Source: Atopsyche davidsoni (lineage: Eukaryota; Arthropoda; Insecta; Trichoptera; Hydrobiosidae). From it: 64,000 nucleotides of DNA. Positions within the stretch are counted from its first letter, which is position 1. Each line of letters opens with the position of its first letter. The notes beneath the pieces are model-generated. The model saw only the letters and a program-made list of their open reading frames with translations, did no database searches and had not been told where the DNA came from. The stretch spans positions 6,114,501 to 6,178,500 of the forward strand of contig JAILWY010000015.1 of assembly GCA_022113835.1 (NCBI GenBank), in the 5' to 3' direction. A program made the position numbers and the translations under genes. This document shows, piece after piece, positions 50,589-60,163 of this stretch.

Positions 50589-52452
50589 TAAAATGAAATT
50601 TATGATATATTTTAGGACACATTATGACATTCAATTTAAAATATTAAAATCAAATTGTTACTCTCTTTTCTTGATTAAATTAAACTTGAAACGGATTTAA
50701 GCATAAAAAAAAATATTTTAATTTCAAATTCGTCTTTTTTGTAGTAAAGTGTATTTATCTGTAACTGACGATATTTTATGTTAATAAATAATCTGTAAAA
50801 GTAAAAAGTAAAATAAAAAATTATTCATTAAAATATATTTCTACAGAAAAAAATATCAACACGTGAGACACATTGAACCGGAAGTAAATTTTAAATTCCG
50901 GAAAATTGGAAGTAGAAATGCTTTTCAGGCACAAAGATCAGCTGTCTAAGAGAATGTGAAATATTTCAATATACTTTTTTCAAAACGACAGAGTTTTCAG
51001 CCCCGAGATTCCTCGCAGCGCGCCCCATCCCCGGGCTTATTGGCCGCCATTCTATAAATCAATCGAAGACATCTTTTTATTTCTGTTGTGCTTCCTACAG
51101 AGTGTTCTCTTTTATTTCTTCCTGGAGCAAACAGACGTCCAGAGATGATCTAATGAAACACGAGATGGCATTTGTTAGATAAAAGCTTCCTTGGATGAGC
51201 TTTGCAGGAACTTTTACGGATCCTGTTTTCTTTACAGAAATAGACCTGGTCTTTTTGATATTATTAGAAAATATATTTAAGCCATCAAAAATGCATAGCT
51301 TTTCAAAATTGGGCAATTTATACATTATATACACATTTTACGTATATTTTGCACATGTAAGGTAACAAAAATACCACAAAAAAAAATTCGCAGTGTTTTA
51401 AATAACCGTTGAACGTCATATCAGAAAACAAGCCTATTTTTTAGTAAAATTAACTCGCCAAGAGCTCAGATTGTCACAGAGATAATCAACATGTAAAACA
51501 TGCTTTACAAAAAAAAAATTAAAAAGACATTTCTCGTTTCGTTGGTTCAAAATTAATTCAGGTTTACGTTAATTAGCATTGCAATTTTTTTATTTAATTC
51601 TTTAAAAATCATCTTGGTTGAAATATAAAAGCTGATTTTAAATAAATAGTTAAATAAGCTGGTTAAATATTTTTTTGTTTGTTTTGAAAATACGAATTGA
51701 TTGTGACTTGTAGCAGAATAAAGATCTTTGTTAGTATAGAATAGGTTGCGGTAAAAAATAAATTCTGCTACAAAAAAACCTATGCTTTATGAGTGCCGAA
51801 CTGACATGGTAGATCATACATTTTTAATGGGAATTTAGGACAGCATTACCTCCTGTAAAATCACATAAAATAAACAATTCATGCATGTTTGATAGATCAT
51901 TTATCACACTACCTTTTCTCGTCTGTCTTCGCAACCAGATTTGGTAACACTCACTATCAAAAAAGTTATTGTTTCCATTGCATTTTGTTAATATCTTAAA
52001 TATGAAGTTCAAATTTGGTAGAAATCAAATTTTGTAAAAATATCTATTGTCTAAATAAATTAAATAAAGCACCTTTCAATATATTAAATTCCTAGTAGTA
52101 TTTTAAGAGCCGCCCTTTAAAGTTTCTTCCTAAGACTGAGTATTTAAGACGATAAGGATGAAAGGTCTGAAAATTTCCGTTATTTTTACCAAATATAATA
52201 ATATCAGGAAGAATAAGATTAATGAAAAGTAACTTCAGTTATTTCTTATTAAAATATCATCAAAATACACAAGTGCTATAAACAATTTATTAAATATTAT
52301 TACGGAGCATCTGAAAGGCCGTTCATTAAAATTGAATGTCGCAACCTTAATAGTATCTTTAATTAAAACTGAAAGATATCGGCTCTTCAAAAGGATGAAA
52401 CGAATTTCGTACGAAAACACCCCCGCGGACGAGGCGGCGCTTTCATCTGCGG

Positions 52453-52560
52453 GAGTGGGCCACTCCCTAACGGTACCGTAAACATCCCCCTACACCCTAC
52501 AGGCTATACCCTACAGCCTTCAGCCTACACCCTACAGCCTACACCGTTAGGGGTGTTGCC
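52453..52560. repeat. CCTACACCCTACAG minisatellite with inverted flanks
   Basis: Between 52488 and 52545 the unit CCTACACCCTACAG and shorter derivatives (CTATACCCTACAG, CCTTCAG) repeat in tandem. The array is flanked by CACTCCCTAACGGT (52461-52474) and its near inverse ACCGTTAGGGGTG (52543-52555). Next to the left flank is GAGTGGGCCACTC, a 6-bp hairpin. The block is much richer in GC than its surroundings. Confidence 0.7.
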
Positions 52561-53000
52561 GTATGGCTATGTGGGCTACCTTTCAGATCCGTATCTGCCG
52601 GCCAGCTCTACCGTCGGCTCCCTGCCACGGTTAATGACGTATTTCGACGCGTTTTCCACACGAAATTAGTGTGTTATATTTTACTGCCTTTTTCGGAGTA
52701 TTTTATTAAGGCTTTTTGTATGTTTTGAGTGTAGTTAGTTCTTGCGTTATGCGCGCATAAAGGGAAAAGTATTATGCGGCTTAAAATTTGAGATGTTTTA
52801 TATATTTTTTGCAGAATAAAAGCATGAACTTGTCTTTCTATGAAATATCACACTTATTAATAATCTAAAAAACGTAGTGTATAATAATAATTTAATAATT
52901 TGATAGTGAGATTTTTATACTATTGAAGAAGCAATTTTGATAATTAGATAATTTTATCTTGTTGAGGGACATGGCATTTGATTCGTGAAGATCCATTATT

Positions 53001-53160
53001 ACAATGATAAAAGTAACTTAGTATTTTGTCTTCACATTGATTTTTTGCATTGCTAGTTTCGACCCAATACACTGGGTTATCATCAGATGCTTAACTAAAC
53101 TTAAAGTTAGTTAAGCAAACTCAATGTGAAGACAAAATACAAAGTTACTTTTATCATTAT
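53001..53160 (-). mobile_element. Fold-back element with exact CTGATGA and GAAAC core
   Basis: The arms 53001-53040 and 53121-53160 are 40-bp inverted repeats with two mismatches. On the reverse strand the loop reads CTGATGA (53086 to 53080), 19 nt with an ACCCA/TGGGT hairpin, then GAAAC (53060 to 53056). A second 10-bp hairpin, GCTTAACTAA with TTAGTTAAGC, lies at about 53089-53116. The hammerhead-like core blocks are intact, but one or two extra bases separate them from the hairpin and no GUC follows GAAAC. It is a relative of the element at 48843 in architecture, not in arm sequence. Confidence 0.55.
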
Positions 53161-53623
53161 AATGATTATAGATAATTTAAATAAAATAATAAACTGATCC
53201 TTCTTCCTAATTTATCTTTAAAATCGCTGTGTGTAAATAAATAGATAATGATTTCAAAGTGGCCATAGATCTTGCATCATTTTTTAAGTATTAAATGAAC
53301 CGCCCTATAGTTTAATGACTAGTTTAGGGTTCAAACCTTTGCAAATATTATTTATATGAATATTATAAACTGCTTTTAAATGTTAAAATTTCATCTGTTA
53401 ATTTGAAAAATACCGTAGTTTTTTCTCAGATTATCTGGACTTGGTGTGAAAACATCAAACATTACATCTGATCATGTAATTTATATACATATTTTTTCAT
53501 TATTTTATAAATAATGGTCTCTACACATGCTTTTCAAGTCCAATAAAATTTACTATTGACCTCCTAGCCACGTGGCTGTTTATCTTCGTTATTATTTTAT
53601 ACTAATTGTAATTTTGTTTACAG

Positions 53624-53774
53624 ACTGCTATCGTCGGCTCTCGAGTCACCCTCCCCTGTCGGGTGGTGAACAAAATCGGAGTGTTGCAATGGACTAAGGA
53701 CGACTTCGGCCTTGGAGCCCACAGGAATCTCACTGGATATGACCGCTATTCCATGGTTGGAAGCGATGAAGAAG
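53624..53774 (+). CDS. kirre/rst: Kirre/Roughest-like receptor: exon for first half of Ig domain 1
   Basis: The exon of 151 nt starts in phase 0 after TTTACAG and ends in phase 1 before GTAAAA. It encodes TAIVGSRVTLPC, which supplies the first Ig cysteine, then LQWTKDDFGLG with the core tryptophan, then the N-linked site NLT, and ends at YSMVGSDEE. The WTKDDFGLG and YSMVGSDEEG blocks are hallmarks of insect Kirre and Roughest (and their SYG-1/Neph relatives), and make the assignment firm. The domain is the one that binds partners in the Kirre/Rst-Sticks-and-stones/Hibris system in Drosophila. No stops or frameshifts are present. Confidence 0.93.
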
Positions 53775-53821
53775 GTAAAAACTTTTAATTATCTTTTATT
53801 TCTGACCTTCAATCTGCCAGC

Positions 53822-54085
53822 CCTAATAACCGAATATTTTGAATTACCAAGCTCTGAAAACAATAAGTTTTGTTTGGTCAGTAGTATACTGTTATTTTTA
53901 ATAAGAATACTTTAAGCAACCATTCTTCAAATCGAATAACTGAATCTCAAGCATTTCAAGCCTCGAAAACAAAAAGTTTCACCTGGTCAGGGAGCTGTTC
54001 TTTGAATACTGTTCTGTAAGCCTTATAACTAAATCTCCTGCATTCACTGGAAATAAAAGTTTCGCCTGGTCAGGGTGCACAGAGG
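53822..54085 (+). repeat. Diverged tandem repeat beside exon donor
   Basis: A unit ending AAAA(C/T)AAAAGTTTCRCCTGGTCAG is repeated about three times, with its last block near 53864, 53971 and 54055. Related sequence (AACTGAATCTC..GCATT) precedes copies two and three. Units are about 85-110 bp and strongly diverged. It starts within 50 bp of the donor of the 53624 exon. Confidence 0.5.
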
Positions 54086-54189
54086 CCAGCCGTACGAAAC
54101 GCCATTTCATATAAAATTTGATAACTCACGGCTTAAATCTAGCGTGCAGGGATAAATAAATCATTTCACACTAGCACGGCAGCTGGCCG

Positions 54190-54330
54190 TGAAGGGGACG
54201 GAGTCGAACTCCATGCCTCCCCTGGTTTAAGTTTTCCTTTATACCCGTAACAACAATGATTGATTGTTATAACGATCCATCCAGCACTAGGATATAGGGA
54301 TTTTCCCGTGTTTCAGGGTGGTTTATCCCT
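54190..54330 (-). repeat. Possible tRNA-related repeat with B box (reverse strand)
   Basis: On the reverse strand GGAGTTCGACTC (54212 to 54201) matches the RNA polymerase III B box closely. A plausible A box upstream on that strand is not obvious. It may be a SINE fragment or chance. Confidence 0.3.
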
Positions 54331-54663
54331 AAACGCTCTATCATAAAATACTCTAAAAATAATATAAAAAATAATTTGATTCTCACTTAACTGTGATTAA
54401 AAAAAATACTCTGAAATGCTTGTTTCTCCTTGGGTCAAATAACGGTTTTTTTGTTTATTAATTTTATGTATGTCTTTTTTTTGGATTGAACGTCAATCAA
54501 GTGCGTATTTATTACCTATTACAGGTTTATATTATTACTAATATCATAAAAAAATATCCAGATTGGATTAAAAACGCATCACTTGTTAATTTGATAAAAA
54601 AGTCCAGTGCTTGCAAATCATTAAATATTGGTTGGCCTAGGCATATTGGTTCATATGTAGAGT

Positions 54664-54814
54664 ATGATTGTCAAAAATTATCGATTAATGGATGTAGTTC
54701 GTTAGTACAATGGATAGTTCACCGGCCATGTAAGCCTGGGGATGTGGGTTCATATCCCACACAAATCACGATGATATTTTACTGAGAATTTCTTTAATCA
54801 TCTTCGATGTGTAA
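54664..54814 (+). repeat. tRNA-derived SINE-like unit, copy 3
   Basis: It shares with the copies at 34051 and 34448 the ATGATTGTCAAAAATTAT lead, the tRNA-like core (CACCGGCCATGTAAGCCTGG, GTGGGTTCATATCCCACAC) and the tail ACGATGATATTTT...TTTCTTTAATCA. The T arm pairs perfectly (GTGGG with CCCAC). It ends near ATGTGCTTAA. Confidence 0.65.
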
Positions 54815-55837
54815 ACAAATGTGCTTAACATATAAGTATTAAATTTAGTTCGCTTTTTAGTTTAAAACAATTTTTTTTTCAATTAAATGTTTATTTTAAC
54901 CAGTTCAGATTATAAACAGAAATATTCAGTGTAACTCAAGTCACTCAAGTGTATGGAAAACAGTTCAACGTTTTTCAGTTGTCTAACGATTGCTCAACCG
55001 TCCAACGCATGCGGAGAATCATGAAAGCGCTTCATTTCAACCCAACGGCTCAGATAGAAGAGCTACCTCTCTCCGAGTAATCCGAGCCGCCGGATTTTCA
55101 GGAAATGCTTTATAGTAAAAAAAATAAATGGACAGTGAAACAAAGACAGATGCCGAGAGATATTCTCTATTTGGGCTGGTTACTTTTTTGTCGTCCTTCC
55201 TTCTAATTATGCATTTTGTTTGTGGCGCCCATTCAAGTCCGCGCCGCGACAATTTTTTCATCTCCCGGTCGTCGCAAAACTAATTTAAATTATAAAAAAG
55301 GCAAATTCACATTCATTAGGAGAGCGAATTGAAACTCTTTATGGTTTTTTTCCCCTCGTTTTCAAGACGTCATGCGCTCTTTTGTTCGGACTTTTGCTGA
55401 AAACTGCTGTTTGTGGGAATTCGTTTTCAGGAATCGTGTTTCTCAGAGCTGTGTATTATTTTAAACTTTTCCGTTTCATAATATTTATCTCTCTGGAATT
55501 GCACAATTTTCAACAAACACTGTAAGCTCTTGAATTCTCTGAATCCCTGGAAAATTGTGATTACTTAAAATTTTAACTATTTTCATATTAAATATGAATC
55601 ATATTTAATTTCAATCGGCTAAAAAGATGAACACGCGCAGAATATGTCTAAATTTTGTTTACTCCTCAGAAGTAGGTATATATTTATTTATTTTTTGCTA
55701 TAGTAAATACAAACGAATTTAATGAAAAAACAAAATAATACAAAAACCTTCATAAACAATAACATCCTTTAATCTAGTTGGCATATTTTTTTCAATACAC
55801 CAATTCTTCTCAGTCATGGTAAAAAACCACTATTAAG

Positions 55838-55947
55838 TTATATCGGAAAAAGAAACGTAGGTTTCTGGCTTTTTATGGAACAATGTTGGATCCTTCTGAC
55901 AAATTACTGAAGAGGGTTGTACCTACCCTTATCATAGACAGGTATTG
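55838..55947 (+). repeat. Possible LINE ORF2 fragment
   Basis: One frame reads YRKKKRRFLAFYGTMLDPSD, then KLLKRVV, before a stop. It loosely resembles the RR..F.FYGH..R...NRL.KR block found near the C-terminus of some arthropod LINE ORF2 proteins. The similarity is weak and the match may be accidental. Confidence 0.25.
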
Positions 55948-57029
55948 AGGGGGTAGAACCATGACTATATTCTAAATCCATGTTAACTGGTGAAAGGTGT
56001 CATAGACACGCGCCCGGGAACCTATGAATTTGTAATGATTACAATTTTTGAAGAAAATAAAATATTTTTGAATTGTAAAATAAAATATAAATATTTATGA
56101 CTCTCGGGGGTTTTTTGTAACTTTCCTGCATAAAATTAATTTTGATGTTCACGGAAAAAAATCTTGATTTTATTTCCCTGTTGGCCAGAAGTCATTGTGG
56201 TTTCGGATTTAAGAAGAATTTAAAATTGATATTAAAATTTAAATATTGAAATTTATTTAGTTATGAATTGAATTATGCTTATTATCAAATGTTTCAAAGT
56301 TTTGTGATTAAAAATTGAAACATTGTTCTTAAAAATATATATACGTAGATTTCAATCAATAATGCCTTTTGTCTATAATGCGTATTCATTTAATAAACCA
56401 TTTGAGATTTTTCTTGACATAAAAAAAAGACATGGATGACGGAGTATTTATTTGAACTATATTATTACAAATACAATTTGGATTAAGTAATAAGACCTTT
56501 CAAGTAACAAAAAAATATTTATTTTATTATCTGTCTCAACTGTGATATTGTCGAGCATGAACTGAAGCTTTTATTTATCAAAAATTGTTTTATACCTGAA
56601 AACGACTTTTGTTTCAAAATTAAAAATAAAAACATCCTTTAAAGGCACAAAAATGCAACGTAACATCAAAGAACCTTTTCCAATATAAATAATAGCAAGT
56701 CATCAGATGAAGTAACGTAAAACAGGTTTTGATTTTTCCCTCAGGATTTGATGCACTTCACCGATATATAAACTCATACCAGTGATTCTGTGAATTAACT
56801 AACAATCAATATAATTTTTGTTGGATTAATTATAAATTAGTAATCATATCGTTAATTCATATAAAATATTATACTTACATCTAAATATAATTAAAATGTA
56901 TGTACAACAAAATATACGTATAGTAATGATTTTGCAATAACGATTAATATCTAGGCTGAATGGTTAGATGCTGGAAAGATAAATAAGCATAAAAAAAATA
57001 TATTTTCCGAATTTTTCGAAAAACAATAA

Positions 57030-57245
57030 ATCGCGTCGAACGACCGCATAATTCCCAGGCAGTCGTCGCGGGTGCCCATAATTCAATTGCCTAATTGCGG
57101 TACAAAATAATTAAATTTCGTGATAAATGGGGCGGCCTGCGGGGGTGTGTTTGCGGGACATCTCCATTAACCTGGGTCCCGAGCGCCCGCTCCCGAATCG
57201 GGGTCACCCCAGCAACTGTCCGGGATCCTCCCCGCGATGAGTGGC
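57030..57245. promoter_or_regulatory. Candidate intronic regulatory block A
   Basis: A GC-rich block with interleaved homeodomain-type sites (CAATTGCCTAATTGC, AATAATTAAATTTCGTGATAAA) beside GC-rich runs. It is not a recognisable repeat and shows no exon. It has the mixed composition typical of conserved developmental enhancers, but no conservation data are available here. Confidence 0.3.
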
Positions 57246-57459
57246 CACCCTAAATTAAGAGGAAGAATTCACAGCCACGGAGCTATGTCGCAATTAACGC
57301 AATTGAATGCTAACATTATGCCTCTAACAAGATGACACGCCGTTTCATTCTTTGCATTCTTTATCTGTGAGAATTGTGGCTGTGTTATTTAAAGATTAAA
57401 TGCATATATATTCGTGAAAGTTTCGCAAAAAATATATATCAAATTAAAACTTCCCAGTC

Positions 57460-57720
57460 CTGAAATAAAGCGCGGGGGGAAACGGGAGGCCGGCGCGGTT
57501 TGATCCCAATCTGCAGGTTTGACAGGTGGGCTTATCAAATGATGGCCAAATGTTCAGCCGGGCGTTAATGTGTCAAGTGATTTAAGTTTCAAGCCAGAAT
57601 AAATATAATTTTATACGAAATTTCGTAACTGTCGCTCAGCGAGATGGATCTGCCCGGGGTATCTGTGGAACAACTCTCCTCAATCTGTGACGCGCACACT
57701 CTCCCTCTTTGCTCTGGAAC
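57460..57720. promoter_or_regulatory. Candidate intronic regulatory block B
   Basis: Within about 70 bp lie GACAGGTGGG (an E-box of Twist/Snail type), CTTATCA (a GATA site) and GTCAAGTGATTTAAG (an NK-2/Tinman-type TCAAGTG). Drosophila kirre is expressed in mesodermal founder cells, so this combination would suit a muscle-lineage enhancer. This is motif-based inference only. Confidence 0.3.
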
Positions 57721-60082
57721 TCATCCGCGCCTACGCAACTTTATATAGGTTTTATATAATACATTTCAAACATTCTTCAATCACGAATCTAAATTTTTTA
57801 TTTTTTTAAGTGCTAATAAACGTTGCGGCTAGATTTTAATGAATATATACTAGGATTGTAAAAAACACGAATAAATCTCTAATTAGGATGATTTGCTAAA
57901 ATATTGTTTAAATGTATTTAGAGTATAAAAAACAGATATTATAGGCTTTTAATTAAAATGGGGCTTTTAAAATTATTCAAATACAGGCAATTTTACACTG
58001 TTAATTCAGAAATAACTTAAGTACGTCACCAACTTTCTACTCTAATAATTTCAATGTTATTAAATTATTTCTTTTTCATAGCCTTTACTTTACAATTCAA
58101 TTAAAGTTGTATAATAATTAATATCGTGAGGGTAACACAATTGCCATAGATATAAATAACTATCGAATCGAAAACCTTTCATTTGATTTTCTTTTTCTCA
58201 AAAGGATTATATCGTTATCAGAATATTTTTTTTGACAAAGCTAGACTATTATTTTTAAACCGATAATAAGGTATTCTTATCTAGTATTTTTTTTATTGAA
58301 AACGAAAGGTCAGTCTTTTAATATTATAAATTGAGTTGACTGAAATCATGTTATTCAAATTCTCAAGCTACCTTCTTTAAGGTATTATATTTATTTTCTG
58401 AGATTGAAAATGAATTTAAGATATTAAAGCTTTTTGCTTTTCTGCTGATGTTTCCGGCGGAACAGGAGTATTTCCCTTCAACGCCTTATTTTTTCAGAAA
58501 AAATACGAATGCGTCTGCACAATACAAAGGAATGATTCACAAAGAGCAACCTTATTTGATGTTAAATTACAGAACTAGCTGCGTTCTTTGACAAATAAAG
58601 TACAAGGTGTTCAAGTAATAAGTCCTTTCAGTAAGGTTGTGTCTGGGGCTTTGGTTGTAAGTTATGTCGATAAATTCAACAGCCAGCGCCCTGGGGACTC
58701 TATCCACGACGATAGCCACCTGCAGGGTAGTGAAATATTTTGAGCCCTTATCTTGTGTTTTATTCTTGTCCTGAGAACATTAAACCATATCAAAACTCAT
58801 GGGTCATTATTAACGTATCTAAACAATATATTTTCATGCAAAAGGTATACGCAGACAAATAATTAAAATATTCAATCAGATTTATCGAAACAAAGCTGGG
58901 ACTCAAACACAGATACTCTTTGAGCTATAGTGGTCTTATGTTTTTGTCTATCATGGTCATGTACGAGTAACTATTTGTCTAGCAATATTAAATTGGTTAC
59001 ACGCCTGCATACATCGATTAAAATAGTTCAAATTATATCAATGCTTTATCCTTTGATTTACAGTTAAAAATAGACAATTTGTTTTTCAATACTAAGGTTA
59101 AGAAAATTTGATAAAGCGCTTAAACATTCTTTTGACTAAATTTCCGTGTATTAGAGCAAATATAAGGTTTTCCGTGGGTTAAAAAAAAACGTTTATTTTG
59201 TTTACGTAATAAGGTTTGTGCACCAGCAATGTGTAATGGATATCTAACAGAAGCGTTTCGTGTGTTTACTGGTGTTTGAGACATAATGGGCTGAGAGCCA
59301 CTGGCGCTCGGTATCACTGAAGGGTTAATTCTATATAAAATCCTTCCCCGGAGTCGAGATAAACTTGGAAGGGTCAAAAAGTATTTCAGGAATTTAAGTT
59401 GATATTGTGTTTTGTGTGTTTTACCTTTGATTTTGGTAAAATATAACGTGGTTTATACTCCAAGCATTATGCTATAAATTATAATGCGCAATAAAGTTAT
59501 TCAATAAAAAAAATTAAAAGATAAAATACAACAAAATTGTTTGTGATTTTTATTTTATTTTTAATTTTAGTCTTGAGCAAATTCAGCTGTACATTTTTTG
59601 TTTTTCACTAAAAATAGATAGATAAAAAATATTTACAGCATATGATATTTGGCTCTACGTGCAACAGAACCATAAGATATAAAATTTTAACATGTTTGCA
59701 ATAGAGTAAATGCAAAAAAACTATGTTATTGTTGTTAAATGTCAAAAAATATATCTTTAGACTAACCTTTTTTAATGCAGATATTTTCAGATATCAATCT
59801 AAATAATTTTAGGAATCTCTTATTTTATTAACGCGTATTCGTATTAAAATTACTAATTTTCGAAAGCCTTCTCTATCCCTCTTTGAAAAGAATCAATAAA
59901 AATATGGACTTTAGTAGATCTTGATGAACTTTTTAAGGGTGAGAGGCTTTTCATATAAGCATGATATAAGCGCATAACACCTGGCATTAATTTTTTAAAA
60001 TGCTTTATTTTTATCTAATTGTTCATGGTATAATGTGTTTTTTCATTGTTGATACTTTAACGTGGATTTTTGTTTGTTTCAG

Positions 60083-60163
60083 GCGATTATTCTTTGGATA
60101 TATACCCAGTGCTTCTGGAAGATGATGCAAGATACCAATGTCAAGTCAGCACAGGCCCTGCCG
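60083..60163 (+). CDS. kirre/rst: Kirre/Roughest-like receptor: exon for second half of Ig domain 1
   Basis: The exon of 81 nt follows TTTCAG and ends before GTAAGT, entering and leaving in phase 1. The first two bases complete the glycine codon split from the 53624 exon. It encodes DYSLDIYPVLLEDDARYQC, so it carries the second Ig cysteine in the classic D-x-A-x-Y-x-C motif. It ends QVSTGPA with a split glycine codon. It completes the Ig fold begun in the previous exon and leaves no gap. The frame is clean. Confidence 0.93.

Larger units (their letters stand above)
48690..53623 (+). other. Intron 2 of kirre/rst (about 4.9 kb)
   Basis: Bounded by GTGAGT and TTTACAG. It holds two fold-back elements, AT microsatellites, a minisatellite at about 52.5 kb and a GC-rich patch at 50995-51055 with GGCCGCCAT at 51042. 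The remainder is AT-rich, and no other gene was seen. Confidence 0.85.
53775..60082 (+). other. Intron 3 of kirre/rst (about 6.3 kb)
   Basis: Bounded by GTAAAA and TTTCAG; it splits a glycine codon. It contains a diverged tandem repeat beside the donor, a SINE copy, a possible LINE fragment and two GC-rich blocks near 57.0-57.7 kb. A GC-richer patch at 54970-55270 has no recognisable gene. The rest is AT-rich without visible features. Confidence 0.85.
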
